A stretch of DNA of 33,132 nt from Gammaproteobacteria bacterium (GTDB taxonomy: Bacteria > Pseudomonadota > Gammaproteobacteria > JAJFJF01). Positions 1 through 7,914 of the stretch are shown here, piece by piece. A model generated the notes under the pieces. The model ran no database searches. It was not told the origin of the DNA and saw only the letters and a program-made list of their open reading frames with translations. Every line of letters begins with the position of its first letter. Position 1 is the first letter of the stretch. The stretch is taken from positions 1-33,132 of the forward strand of contig JAJFJF010000007.1 in the NCBI GenBank assembly GCA_021774255.1. The letters are read 5' to 3'. A program made the translations under genes and the position numbers.

Positions 1-677
1 ACCCCTTGCTTGACGTCATGAGCGAAATTGACTTGCCGCTTTTGATCCACGGCGAAGTGACCGATAAAAACGTCGATATTTTTGATCGCGAAGCATACTT
101 TGTTGAGCAGGTGCTTGCGCCACTCACCAAACGCTACCCCAACTTGCGCATCGTATTAGAACATGTGACGACGCAGCAAGCCGTTGACTTTGTTAACGAC
201 AGCGGCCCACGCATTGGCGCCACTATCACGGCACATCACTTATTATTACAACGCAATGATATGCTCGCCGGCGGTATTCGCCCACATTATTATTGTTTAC
301 CCATATTAAAGCGCGACACGCATCAATCTGCCCTGCTGCGCGCCGCCACCCACGGCAACCCGAAATTTTTCTTAGGCACTGACAGCGCCCCGCACTCACA
401 ATCCCGCAAAGAAAGCGCTTGCGGTTGTGCTGGCATTTATACCGCGCATGCGGCACTGCCTTTATACGCCGAAATATTCGAGCAAGCCGGTGCGCTTGAT
501 AAGCTCGAAGCGTTTGCCAGCCATCATGGTGCTGACTTTTATCAACTGCCACGCAACCAGCGCACCCTCACACTTGAAAAGCGTGACTGGCATGTGCCTG
601 AAAGCTACCTGCTCGGCAAAGACGCACTCATTCCTTTTCGTGCTGGCGAAAGCATCGCTTGGCAACGCACGGCATAA
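1..677 (+). CDS. pyrC: Dihydroorotase, class II (PyrC), C-terminal part
   Basis: Catalyses the reversible cyclisation of carbamoyl aspartate to dihydroorotate, third step of pyrimidine synthesis, in the cytoplasm. The 5' end lies outside the window; the frame runs from base 3. Visible family landmarks are LLIHGEV and LEHVTT, whose His residues are the zinc ligands known from E. coli PyrC; the TAHHLLL and [15 protein letters not shown] stretches that shape the substrate site; and FLGTDSAPH with the catalytic Asp. The C-terminus ([10 protein letters not shown]) is normal, so the gene looks intact and functional. The stop is followed after one base by the rnt start, which suggests joint transcription. 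Confidence 0.96.
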   Translation, partial: PLLDVMSEIDLPLLIHGEVTDKNVDIFDREAYFVEQVLAPLTKRYPNLRIVLEHVTTQQAVDFVNDSGPRIGATITAHHLLLQRNDMLAGGIRPHYYCLPILKRDTHQSALLRAATHGNPKFFLGTDSAPHSQSRKESACGCAGIYTAHAALPLYAEIFEQAGALDKLEAFASHHGADFYQLPRNQRTLTLEKRDWHVPESYLLGKDALIPFRAGESIAWQRTA

Positions 678-678
678 T

Positions 679-1317
679 ATGGCAAGTAAATTTAAAACAC
701 CCATGGCACAACGCTTTCGCGGCTTTTTGCCTGTTGTCGTTGATGTCGAAACCGGCGGGCTTGATCCTAAACGCGACGCACTGCTCGAAATTGCGGCTAT
801 CCCGATTGCCATGGATGATGAAGGCTTAGTCCACCCCCAAGAAACAATAGCCTATCATATTGAGCCTTTCCCTAAAGCCAATATTGATCCAGAAGCCTTA
901 AAAATTAATGGCATTAAACCTTTTCATCCCTTTCGCTTGGCGATCCCCGAAGAAGAAGCCTTGAATGAAATTTTTACGCCGATACACGAGGTCGTCAAAG
1001 CCACTGGCTGCGACCGCGCGATTTTAGTCGGCCATAATGCCCATTTTGATCTGGATTTTTTAAACGCGGCTATCAAGCGCTGTAAAATAAAAAAATCTCC
1101 TTTTCACGCATTCAGCAGTCTCGATACTGTGAGTCTCGCAGGCCTGGCTTACGGCCAAACGGTGCTTGCGCGTGCGATGAAAGCCGCAAATCTGGCCTTT
1201 GATACTAAGCGCGCCCACTCGGCTATTTACGATACCGAAGCCACCGCCGCACTTTTTTGTAAAATCGTGAACCAATGGCAAACCCTGGGTGGCTGGCCAT
1301 TACAAAAACAATCCTAG
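679..1317 (+). CDS. rnt: Ribonuclease T
   Basis: 3'-5' exoribonuclease of the DEDD family that trims tRNA 3' ends (CCA turnover) and other stable RNAs. The protein has 212 residues, the usual RNase T size. Exo motif I is VDVETGG (Asp22, Glu24), motif [12 protein letters not shown], and motif [13 protein letters not shown] with the catalytic His and Asp. The ATG at 679 was chosen because the domain begins right after it ([24 protein letters not shown]) and it lies one base after the pyrC stop. The open frame extends further upstream inside pyrC, but that extension is not homologous. pyrC-rnt neighbours are common in gammaproteobacteria. Confidence 0.95.
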   Translation: MASKFKTPMAQRFRGFLPVVVDVETGGLDPKRDALLEIAAIPIAMDDEGLVHPQETIAYHIEPFPKANIDPEALKINGIKPFHPFRLAIPEEEALNEIFTPIHEVVKATGCDRAILVGHNAHFDLDFLNAAIKRCKIKKSPFHAFSSLDTVSLAGLAYGQTVLARAMKAANLAFDTKRAHSAIYDTEATAALFCKIVNQWQTLGGWPLQKQS

Positions 1318-1496
1318 TCAGTCACACCTTGCTGCCAGATCCACTGTGTGGCTTATCTGCTTTAGATTATCTAGCAAGCAACACTACAAGTTAGAAGTCT
1401 AAGCAATAAACAGTCTTTTTTTTCTGCATCGACCAAGCTTTCCTTTTTGAGATGAAGATACGGGAGTTTATGCAAAAGCATTCTACCCGCTTGTCG

Positions 1497-2240
1497 CTAA
1501 TCCAACTGCGTGTACGTCTTCATTGCTTCCTTCACGGCGTACAGCCCTCCTCCTCCCAAAATAAGCCCCTGCAAACATAACATGGCAACAGCTGTTTTGT
1601 TGGCATCATCTTCGCCAAAGTAGAGTATGGGAGCGCTAAAGAACATCAGCGTCGTGACAGCAATCGAAACGAAAAGCACGCGCAACATCCAATAAGCAAA
1701 ATCCAGCCTCTTCAACTGCGTATCGTCGGAAACCAACCCTACAAAGAAGATAAAGAAAAACAAGGCCAAACCAAGGTATATGCCACTGGCAAACCCAATA
1801 CCCAGCGCAGCAAAAAGCACAGGGAGTGGCATCAACAAACAGCAAAGCACTTTTATGCCTCTCTTCTTCACTCTTTTTTCCAACTGATCAAAGTAAATAA
1901 AGTGCCAGAGACCCAAGGCTTTCATAAAGGCTGCTCCAGGCTTTTCACCTCCTCGATAGAAAAAGAAAAAGGAAAGCAGACTGAGAAAAATGAGCACAAA
2001 ACCAAATGCGCAAAATCCAATGAGCATGTCTTTGCCGTCATCAAGGCCATTGCTCGAGCTTTTTCCTTCAGTAGCGTTGCCTGGCGGCGAAACAAGGCTG
2101 CTGCTTAAACTGCTTGACGGACTGGCTGCTGGTAAAACGGTCATTCCACCATTTTCCTGGGTAACATCTTTCTCCACATAACGAGCCGACACTTGGCTCA
2201 TACAAAGTAACACCCACACAAAACGCAAAAGCGGCTGCAT
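1497..2240 (-). CDS. Membrane protein of the tandem family, member A
   Basis: Unknown function; 247 residues. Seen in order: hydrophobic signal peptide (residues 1-19, ending VSA), a Ser/Pro-rich stalk (about 35-65) with SSSNGLDDGKD at its end, then membrane segments near 72-95, 130-150, 153-171, 184-207 and 215-235. Family marks are a LWHF motif (111-114), Cys-rich LCC at the start of the second segment, GLVSD followed by RLDF (168-181), a PxxYFGEDDANKTA loop, and the tail KTYTQLD with Tyr at position -5. It is the most divergent member at its N-terminus. The box at 2295-2320 lies 55 bases upstream of the ATG. No recognised domain; an effector or envelope protein is possible. Confidence 0.82.
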   Translation of the reverse strand: MQPLLRFVWVLLCMSQVSARYVEKDVTQENGGMTVLPAASPSSSLSSSLVSPPGNATEGKSSSNGLDDGKDMLIGFCAFGFVLIFLSLLSFFFFYRGGEKPGAAFMKALGLWHFIYFDQLEKRVKKRGIKVLCCLLMPLPVLFAALGIGFASGIYLGLALFFFIFFVGLVSDDTQLKRLDFAYWMLRVLFVSIAVTTLMFFSAPILYFGEDDANKTAVAMLCLQGLILGGGGLYAVKEAMKTYTQLD

Positions 2241-2294
2241 GTTTTTTGGATTTTTGAAACGATGAGTACGAGACGAAACTAAGGCAGTTCAAAA

Positions 2295-2320
2295 TATATA
2301 GAATAACATTTGGATGTAAA
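2295..2320 (-). promoter_or_regulatory. Shared 26-base box 1, upstream of member A
   Basis: Read on the minus strand: TTTACAT, four bases, ATGTTAT, one base, CTATATA. It matches the shared consensus CWTACAY-N4-ATGTTAC-N-CYATATA. The ATATA end is a plausible -10 element and the TTACAT part lies near -35 spacing. It ends 55 bases upstream of the member A start. Confidence 0.75.
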
Positions 2321-2347
2321 TTTGATGAGGCGGAAGGTGTCACTGTT

Positions 2348-2424
2348 CGCAGGGGGCACCCGTGTTTCTCTCTGTTTGATCAACACCTACAGAGAGTGGG
2401 AGCCCCCCGTGAACGCTTACGTTT
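2348..2424. repeat. Imperfect hairpin with GTGAACG repeat, copy 1
   Basis: Inner arms CTCTCTGT (2368-2375) and ACAGAGAG (2389-2396) are perfect, and outer GGGGGC/GCCCCC arms extend them. The right flank CCCCCCGTGAACGCTTACG recurs in similar form, in either orientation, at 3561-3580, 5141-5164 and 7674-7693, always just beyond a shared box. Possibly the remains of an intergenic mobile repeat, or a bidirectional terminator for the neighbouring member B. Confidence 0.5.
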
Positions 2425-2609
2425 AAAGTTTCTAAACGAAAAATAAGTTAGAAATATAAATTAATAATAATTGTTTTTTTCAGCGGCTTGTTTCCTTGCC
2501 ACTCAGTTTTTCCAAAAAAATGCAAAAGCAAAAAAAGAAACAAACAAAAAGTAAATGAAAAAGAAAAGAGGTTGGGGCGCGTGAGTGCCTGTGTTTTTGT
2601 GAGCCCTTT

Positions 2610-3428
2610 TTAGGCAACCGTGTCGTACCCACCGCCGCTGCCGCCGTCGGTGCTGCTGCCCCCCAAGGGCACACCCGTTTCAAGACGCAATTGCATCAGC
2701 GACATCATCGGTTTGACAGCCGGGACCCAAGCCAAGATCAAAAGCATGATGATTGCGGCATTGTCTTCACCCGTCACAAAGTACTTAGCTGGCACGGCAA
2801 TCACGGAGATGATCCAAAAGACACCGAGCGCAAGCACGAAGCCCCAGAGTGAATACTCACCAAATCCCAACCTCCGCGCGTTTTCCTTTTCGGAGACAAG
2901 CCCGATAAACACAAAAAAGCAGAAGAGCGCACCGCTGAGCAAAGCGCCATCACCCTCAGCGACCCCAGCAATAACCAGCAAAACCATCAGCAAGCTTGAA
3001 ATATAGCACATCATTTTGATGCCGCGGATCCCGATGATGCCCTCCATCGCCCTGAAAAAGAAGCGATACCAGACACCCATCACATCATTGAACCACTCGG
3101 CAAAACCAGAGGTACCTGCATCACCTTTGCTCCAGAAGAAAAGGCCAGCACCCACACCGATCACCATCACCACAATCATGATGATCGCAACGGCAAGCAA
3201 CGCATCTTCGTCGTTAAGGCCCTTGTTCGAGCCTTTTGGCTCAGGGGAAATGCTCGGGCTCGGCACAGGCGTGTTTGTGGGAGGCGCCCCCCCATCCGTC
3301 GGGCTCGCCCCAGGAGAAACGCTGGCACTGCCACTGAGCACCTCCTGAGCATCATCATCAACAAAACGCGCAAACCCCTGGCTTGCACAAAGCAACAGCA
3401 AAAAAGCAACGTCGTAACGGAACGTCAT
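2610..3428 (-). CDS. Membrane protein of the tandem family, member B
   Basis: Unknown function; 272 residues. Signal peptide (1-21, ending FARF), then a Ser/Pro/Gly/Thr-rich stalk with repeated PSP and SISPEP, then SNKGLNDEDALL leading into the first membrane segment. Four further segments follow. Family marks: GVWYRFFFRAMEG (WY in place of WH), MCYISSLL, GLVSEKENARRLGF, and PAKYFVTGEDNAAIIMLL. The C-terminus is Gly/Ser-rich (GGSSTDGGSGGGYDTVA), again with Tyr at -5. The box at 3530-3555 lies about 100 bases upstream. No known domain; the start is the first ATG and gives a clean signal peptide. Confidence 0.82.
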   Translation of the reverse strand: MTFRYDVAFLLLLCASQGFARFVDDDAQEVLSGSASVSPGASPTDGGAPPTNTPVPSPSISPEPKGSNKGLNDEDALLAVAIIMIVVMVIGVGAGLFFWSKGDAGTSGFAEWFNDVMGVWYRFFFRAMEGIIGIRGIKMMCYISSLLMVLLVIAGVAEGDGALLSGALFCFFVFIGLVSEKENARRLGFGEYSLWGFVLALGVFWIISVIAVPAKYFVTGEDNAAIIMLLILAWVPAVKPMMSLMQLRLETGVPLGGSSTDGGSGGGYDTVA

Positions 3429-3529
3429 GGTTTTTTCAGATGTTTGAATGCTTGAATACTTGAAAAAAATGCGTGTATTTTGAGACCTTGAGGCACCCAG
3501 ACACTAAAATCCTGCAAAACGTATCTTAT

Positions 3530-3555
3530 TATATGGCGCAACATCGGCGTGTAAG
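3530..3555 (-). promoter_or_regulatory. Shared 26-base box 2, upstream of member B
   Basis: Minus strand: CTTACAC, four bases, ATGTTGC, one base, CCATATA. One mismatch in the central heptamer. It is followed on its upstream side by a GTGAACG repeat (3561-3580). Confidence 0.75.
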
Positions 3556-3560
3556 TTTTT

Positions 3561-3580
3561 AAGTAAGCGTTCACGGGAGG
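3561..3580. repeat. GTGAACG repeat, copy 2
   Basis: On the minus strand it reads CCTCCCGTGAACGCTTACTT, close to the copy at 2403-2424. The adjacent sequence TCTCTGTACGTATTGTAGATG resembles 7613-7632 next to another copy, so the repeat unit is longer than the core. Confidence 0.45.
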
Positions 3581-3691
3581 CTCTCAATCTCTGTACGTAT
3601 TGTAGATGCACTCTTTAAGATCAAGCCTATTTTTGCTTATTTTTAGCTAACTCACTTTGCATAATCAAATAAGTAAGCGCAAGTTGGGCAT

Positions 3692-3726
3692 AGGCAATGC
3701 CGCCCGCTAGGCGGCATTGCCTTTTT
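3692..3726 (+). terminator. Strong rho-independent terminator without an obvious gene
   Basis: Perfect 13-bp stem, AGGCAATGCCGCC with GGCGGCATTGCCT, a 5-base loop CGCTA and a TTTTT run on the plus strand. No plus-strand open frame of note precedes it (the region back to 3430 belongs to minus-strand genes). It may end a small RNA transcribed from about 3580-3690, or be a leftover. The stretch 3429-3909 otherwise holds only the decayed family start and repeats. Confidence 0.7.
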
Positions 3727-3812
3727 CAACAGCTTAAGTCCATTGGGTCTTGTCAGCAAAAATGACAGGACGCCCTTACCTTCAGCCCGGCGCTCGAGCT
3801 CTACGCAGCCAT

Positions 3813-3845
3813 TTAGAGAAAAATGCTACGGGTACGGATCATCAT
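3813..3845 (-). pseudogene. Decayed start of a seventh membrane-family gene
   Basis: Downstream of box 3, at the distance seen for member E (about 65 bases from box to ATG), the minus strand reads AAAACAATGATGATCCG. This matches the start context of member E (AACAATGATGATGCGCACG). It encodes MMIRTRSIFL and then a stop, against MMMRTAFLLC in members D-F. No family sequence is recognisable further on. Either a truncated relic or a short leader peptide; relic preferred. Confidence 0.4.
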
Positions 3846-3909
3846 TGTTTTTTCGGTCAAAAGAAACGTGATATATAAGGAAATCAAACGCAGACAGGAT
3901 CTCTCTTTC

Positions 3910-3935
3910 TATGTAACGTAACATCGGGGTGTAAA
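3910..3935 (-). promoter_or_regulatory. Shared 26-base box 3, without an intact gene
   Basis: Minus strand: TTTACAC, four bases, ATGTTAC, then GTTACATA in place of NCYATATA. The upstream half is well conserved and the -10-like end is weaker than in the other copies. It points at the decayed start at 3845. The loss of the -10 match fits a promoter that is no longer selected. Confidence 0.6.
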
Positions 3936-4087
3936 TTTGTTGAGGCCTCAGGCGCCAATCTATTAACACTATTAGATATACCCGACCCCCTTGAGAAGCG
4001 TTTTTTTAATACAACACAAAACCTCTTTTTCCTTTTTACGCCCCTTTGATGCTATGGCCTGTGTCCTTGTGTCTGTTTGAGCAGCCT

Positions 4088-5023
4088 TTATAAAGCTTGA
4101 TTGTAATCCCCAGCGCCACCCGGTGTCTGGTAGGCACGGGTAGTGCCGCTGCCGCCTATAAAATCTTCCCCATCACTGCCTCGACTCCACCGAGCGCGAA
4201 CGTCCTCATTACCCCATTTACCCTGATGACGAATAAGCCCCTCACACAGATTCTTGACTACTTGCCCACACAGCCAAAGTGCGACCAGCATGGACAACAC
4301 GACAGCCGTATTGTCATCCGCGGTTGCGATATACATTGCTGGGATAATAATAACCAAACAAGTAAACATGAGCGCGTAGTAAAACAAAAAAAGACACACG
4401 CCCACCCTCGTCACGCAGTCAGGATGCACCATCTCTTCGTTAGCGAGAAAGCCCGAAATCAAAAAGCATAAAAACAGCGCGGCGGCCATCAATTCTCCCT
4501 GGCCTTCTACTATTCCTTCGGCCACCAACACAAATGAAACCAGGCCCAACAAAAAGCAAAATGGCATGATCAGCCTTTGATGACAAACCATCAGAGTAAA
4601 ACGAAGCAAAAGAACGTGCCAAACGCTGAACATTTTGCTCGCCCAGACTCTGCCGCAACAAGGCATCTCCTCCTCGTCTTCGATATCGGTGGATGGATCG
4701 TAAGTGATATAGGCATAAAGGGCAGGCATGCTTATCAAAGCCAGGATAACACTGGCCATGCTGAGCAACACCCCTTCGCCCTTTGTGAGTCCTTTGTTTG
4801 AGTCATCATCGTCAGAATCATCAGGCTCACTGCCCGCCACAGGGGAAGCACTGGTAGAAGGCATGGCGGCAAGCGTTGGGGTTGGGATCTCCGATGCGGT
4901 TTCCGATATCGCTTTCTTGCTCGCGTCATCACCAGCAGCACGCGCGACACGCTCCATCATCGGATGTGCCACCACAAAAGAAACACACAGCAAGAACAAC
5001 AAAAACCAACCCGGCCACAGCAT
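4088..5023 (-). CDS. Membrane protein of the tandem family, member C
   Basis: Unknown function; 311 residues, the longest member. Signal peptide (about 1-19, FVVAHP), a stalk rich in Thr/Pro/Ser that ends in an acidic run (EPDDSDDDDSNKGL), then about five membrane segments. Family marks: SVWHVLLLRF, MPFCFLLGLVS, a GFLANEEM loop where others have GLVSD, and PAMYIATADDNTAVVLSML. After the last segment the tail is unusually long and charged (about 50 residues, with WGNEDVRARWSRGSDGED), yet it still ends GDYNQAL with Tyr at -5; position +3 is Ala rather than a bulky hydrophobic. The box at 5113-5138 is 90 bases upstream. Confidence 0.82.
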   Translation of the reverse strand: MLWPGWFLLFLLCVSFVVAHPMMERVARAAGDDASKKAISETASEIPTPTLAAMPSTSASPVAGSEPDDSDDDDSNKGLTKGEGVLLSMASVILALISMPALYAYITYDPSTDIEDEEEMPCCGRVWASKMFSVWHVLLLRFTLMVCHQRLIMPFCFLLGLVSFVLVAEGIVEGQGELMAAALFLCFLISGFLANEEMVHPDCVTRVGVCLFLFYYALMFTCLVIIIPAMYIATADDNTAVVLSMLVALWLCGQVVKNLCEGLIRHQGKWGNEDVRARWSRGSDGEDFIGGSGTTRAYQTPGGAGDYNQAL

Positions 5024-5112
5024 TTTTTCGTGCGCGTTGATTATTTTTTAAGTTTGAAAAAACAGCTTTATTTTTTGGAATCAGGGATACAACAGCGCCA
5101 ACCTCTTCAATC

Positions 5113-5138
5113 CATATAGGGTAACATCTGAATGTAAG
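5113..5138 (-). promoter_or_regulatory. Shared 26-base box 4, upstream of member C
   Basis: Minus strand: CTTACAT, four bases, ATGTTAC, one base, CTATATG. A nearly perfect consensus copy, followed on its upstream side by the GTGAACG repeat at 5141-5164. Confidence 0.78.
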
Positions 5139-5140
5139 TA

Positions 5141-5164
5141 TTTACGTAATCGTTCACCGGGGGA
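5141..5164. repeat. GTGAACG repeat, copy 3
   Basis: Minus strand CCCCCGGTGAACGATTACG, one of four similar copies in the membrane-family block, next to box 4. The rest of 5165-5347 is AT-rich with no gene that I can support. Confidence 0.45.
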
Positions 5165-5488
5165 GCACATTTCGCCGGAACCAGAATGACAAAACAATTT
5201 TATCAGCGAAGAGTCTTCGCTTTTTCAATTAAATAAAATGTCATAAAGCTAACTTAAAATGCCTCTTTTTTGAGAGCTGATCCCAACCTTGTATAATGAC
5301 TCACACTAAGCCTTCAGTGTTGCAGTTCACGGTTGAAACCAAGAAAAGGAACCACTGTTTGCCCATCTTGCTCTTCGCCCTGACGGGCACCCTTCACGGT
5401 GAGAGTAAACAAATCATTTCAAATATAAAATGCACTGGCACAAAAAACACTCGACCTACTCTCCAAAAACGCCAGTACGCGATGCGAC

Positions 5489-6274
5489 TTAATCGATCAC
5501 GGTATAGGCTGCGCTCTTGTCTGAGATCATGCCGTACAACGCTTTGGCACCCAAAAAATATCCCAGGAACATGAGCAAGACAAGTCCAGCGTTACCTTCT
5601 TGGCTATTGTCGCCGCCAAGCCGCAGACCAGGCGCCACCATCGAAAGCACCAGCACGGTGCAGGCAATGCAAAACGCAAACACCTCAGAGAGACTATGCG
5701 GAAAATCCAAATCCTTGTATCGCACTGGGTCAGAAACAAGAGCGGCAAAGATAAAGAGAAAAAGCACAGCAACCCCCAATAGGGTACCGCTGGCGATGCC
5801 CATACCAACCCCCCCCAGCAGAAAGGGAAGTGCCACTGAAACATAGCAAATTCCCCTCATCCCTTTTTTGGGGATACAAATTAGCATCAAGTCAAAGAAG
5901 CAGCAATGCCAAACACTCAGGCTAGCCATGAAGCCCCTCCAACCACCTGGCGTTTCCTCACCCTCTTCTTGCTTGGGATATTTGTAGTGGTACGCCATGC
6001 CCAGCACAATGAGGAAGATAAGAAAGACAGTGATGCCGAGCAAGCTATTTTCACCTTCTTTGAGGCCTTTGTTTTCGTCTTCATCACCAGAAGAGCTGTC
6101 GTCAGGGATCGGCGTTGGGGAATCACTCGGCGCGCCGCCCGTCGGGCTGGGAGACATACTCGCGCTCACACTCGCACTGCCGCTACCCCTGATTGCGCTC
6201 TCTTCAGCAAACGGCGCCGCCGCGGCCTGCCCCATGCAAAGCAGGCACAACAGGAAAGCCGTGCGCATCATCAT
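5489..6274 (-). CDS. Membrane protein of the tandem family, member D
   Basis: Unknown function; 261 residues. Signal peptide 1-20 (MMMRTAFLL then GQAAAA), a Ser/Pro-rich stalk (28-60) and an acidic SSGDEDENKGLKEGE junction. Membrane segments lie near 78-97, 140-160, 163-181, 196-216 and 229-250. Family marks: SVWHCCFFDL (120-129), ICYVSVAL, ALVSDPVRYKDLDF, and the C-terminal AAYTVID with a Tyr-Thr-Val-Ile tail. Sister of member F: the flanks on both sides are near-identical. The box at 6363-6388 lies 88 bases upstream of the ATG, the same distance as in F. Confidence 0.85.
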   Translation of the reverse strand: MMMRTAFLLCLLCMGQAAAAPFAEESAIRGSGSASVSASMSPSPTGGAPSDSPTPIPDDSSSGDEDENKGLKEGENSLLGITVFLIFLIVLGMAYHYKYPKQEEGEETPGGWRGFMASLSVWHCCFFDLMLICIPKKGMRGICYVSVALPFLLGGVGMGIASGTLLGVAVLFLFIFAALVSDPVRYKDLDFPHSLSEVFAFCIACTVLVLSMVAPGLRLGGDNSQEGNAGLVLLMFLGYFLGAKALYGMISDKSAAYTVID

Positions 6275-6362
6275 GATGTTTCAGTTGTTTGAAGGCGTTG
6301 AACAAAAAGCAAGTAAGGTAAATTGATCTGCTGCGAAAAACAAAATATAGAGATTGTCTTAT

Positions 6363-6388
6363 TATATAGGGTAACATTAACGTGTACG
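6363..6388 (-). promoter_or_regulatory. Shared 26-base box 5, upstream of member D
   Basis: Minus strand: CGTACAC, four bases, ATGTTAC, one base, CTATATA. Full match in the central and -10-like parts. Part of the duplicated block, so it is not independent of box 7. Confidence 0.78.
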
Positions 6389-6428
6389 TTTTTAGGTGCC
6401 CGGCTTGTGAGATATGCTTGAAAAAAAG

Positions 6429-6554
6429 GACACACTTCGCCGTGCTTCTCATGAAACTCAACAGCGTCAAACACACCCAAAACATCTTCTACCACGCCCC
6501 ATCGGCAAGTCATTGACGACGGGTGAATGCACCACACCGTTTCTATCGATGATA
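6429..6554 (-). pseudogene. ahpC (peroxiredoxin) fragment
   Basis: About 125 bases match 8991-9117 inside the intact ahpC on the same strand, for example ATGAAACTCAACAGCGTCAA against ATGAAACTCAACCGCGTCAA. It corresponds to the region just upstream of the resolving-Cys codon and carries many substitutions. It is fused directly to a truncated copy of the ahpC terminator A-run (6421-6427), so about 150 bases of the 3' end of the duplicated gene were deleted. Not translatable as a peroxiredoxin. 6555-6714 beyond it shows nothing I recognise. Confidence 0.85.
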
Positions 6555-6714
6555 GACCTGAAGCGTGACGCTAACAAGCAAAGAGAAAGTCATAATTCAA
6601 ACTTAAAATAAAGCTTTTTTTTAAAGCGCCCTACACATTATTCCCTACGGCTGCTCATGCGCCCATGTTACGATTCGCTGCCAAAAAACAGCCGCGCTTA
6701 ATATGCCTTCAAAC

Positions 6715-7515
6715 TCAAGACACACTGGAGTATGTACTGCCACCACCCGCTTGCTCTGCCTTATACAGCTTAACCACCGTATACTCAGCCTTGCCACCCA
6801 ACACCGCACCAAGGATCATCAGGATGATGATCCCCGCACCGTCTTGCCCACTGACAAGGTACATCGCAGGCGCCGCAATCAAAAAGAAAATCAGCATCAA
6901 AAAGTGATACAAAATCAGCAGCAGCTTTGCGATCTGAGAAAAATCTAGCCGTTCACATTGATTTTTGCTTGAGATCAATCCCGCAGAGAGGGTGAAAAAA
7001 AGCAACGCAACCCCCAGCATCGTACCACTGCCAGCATGGAGCCCCTCAGCCGCAAGCACAAAAGAAAGTACTGCCGATAGAAAACACACTATCTTCGTGC
7101 CTGTTTCGTGCGCGCAGGTCACTGTCACTGCATACAGGTAAGCATGCCAAGTTTCCAGCATGATCATGAAATTGTCCCAAAGCGTCCCTTCTTGAGTTTC
7201 TTGTGTATTCTGATGCTGGCACCCTTGCATCATACCGAACACAATGATGATGATGATGAAGCCCCCGATGCCAACCAACACACTTTTGCCTTCTTCAAGC
7301 CCTTTGCTTGATTCTTCTGAGTCAGAAGAGCTCGTGGCATTCGGTGGAAACGAGGAAGTCGGGCTGGCTGTCGTCATCGCAGAAACCGTTGCCGACGGTG
7401 CAGGCACGCTGCTGGCACTCTCACTGGCACGGACTGCATCCTCTTCAGCAAACGGCGCCGCCGCGGCCTGCCCCATACAAAGCAGGCACAACAGGAAAGC
7501 CGTGCGCATCATCAT
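6715..7515 (-). CDS. Membrane protein of the tandem family, member E
   Basis: Unknown function; 266 residues. Signal peptide identical to D and F (ends GQAAAAPFAEE), a stalk rich in Ser/Ala/Thr/Pro (28-65) with an NAT sequence, then SSKGLEEGK. Membrane segments near 78-97, 142-160, 164-182, 195-215 and 225-245. Family marks: ETWHAYLYAV (121-130), VCFLSAVLS, GLISSKNQCERLDF, PAMYLVSGQDGAG. The tail GGGSTYSSVS has Tyr at -5 after a short Gly-rich spacer, as in B. Outside the first 80 bases it differs clearly from D and F. Box at 7581-7606. Confidence 0.84.
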   Translation of the reverse strand: MMMRTAFLLCLLCMGQAAAAPFAEEDAVRASESASSVPAPSATVSAMTTASPTSSFPPNATSSSDSEESSKGLEEGKSVLVGIGGFIIIIIVFGMMQGCQHQNTQETQEGTLWDNFMIMLETWHAYLYAVTVTCAHETGTKIVCFLSAVLSFVLAAEGLHAGSGTMLGVALLFFTLSAGLISSKNQCERLDFSQIAKLLLILYHFLMLIFFLIAAPAMYLVSGQDGAGIIILMILGAVLGGKAEYTVVKLYKAEQAGGGSTYSSVS

Positions 7516-7580
7516 TGTTTATTTTTTAGCCAAAAATTTGTCTTTGTAAAAATACGAAACCAGTAGAAGATCTGTCTTTG

Positions 7581-7606
7581 TAAATGGCGTAACATCGAGA
7601 GGTATG
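7581..7606 (-). promoter_or_regulatory. Shared 26-base box 6, upstream of member E
   Basis: Minus strand: CATACCT, four bases, ATGTTAC, one base, CCATTTA. The -10-like end is the weakest among boxes with an intact gene. It ends 66 bases upstream of the ATG. Confidence 0.68.
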
Positions 7607-7673
7607 TTCCGTTCTCTGCATGTGTTGTAGCAGCATGGCACGCTGTTTATCGCACATAGAGAAAGAACAGGCG

Positions 7674-7693
7674 CTCCGTGAACGGTTAGGTTT
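7674..7693. repeat. GTGAACG repeat, copy 4
   Basis: CTCCGTGAACGGTTAGGTTT on the plus strand, similar to the copies at 2403, 3561 and 5141. The rest of 7516-7773 is AT-rich without a gene. Confidence 0.42.
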
Positions 7694-7914
7694 CGCTGTG
7701 GAAAAGCAGGGAGTAGAAATGAGGCAATAAATAAGTCATAAAAATAACTTATTCTGGAGGTTTTTTTGAAAGAGGAACCACCGTTTATCCATCTTGCGCT
7801 TCGCCCTGACGGGCACCCTTCATGGTGAGAGTAAACAAATCATTTCAAATATAAAATGCACTGGCACAAAAAACACTCGACCTATTCTCCAAAAACACCC
7901 GTGCGCGATGCGAC

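Larger units (their letters stand above)
5348..6430. repeat. Duplicated block, copy 1 (member D with both flanks)
   Basis: Matches 7774-8839 over the 3' flank (about 140 bases, including CCCTGACGGGCACCCTTCA and CTGGCACAAAAAACACTCG), the signal peptide region, the 5' flank (TTTCAGTTGTTTGAAGGCG) and the box. The middle of the coding region has diverged much more than the flanks. The right border runs into a fragment of ahpC, which places the origin of this copy at the F-ahpC junction. Confidence 0.8.

Noticed and set aside
1497..2240. N-glycosylation-like NAT sequences in members A and E as proof of host exposure
   Set aside because: Three-residue sequons occur by chance in Ser/Thr-rich stalks, and only two of six members have one.
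1990..4800. Long plus-strand open frames opposite members A-C
   Set aside because: They are antisense shadows of the membrane-protein genes: Ser/Pro-rich in odd ways, without ribosome-binding sites, and the true strand has signal peptides, family conservation and boxes.
6412..6611. Small plus-strand gene at 6414-6611
   Set aside because: It runs across the antisense of the ahpC fragment; the homology is to ahpC on the minus strand.
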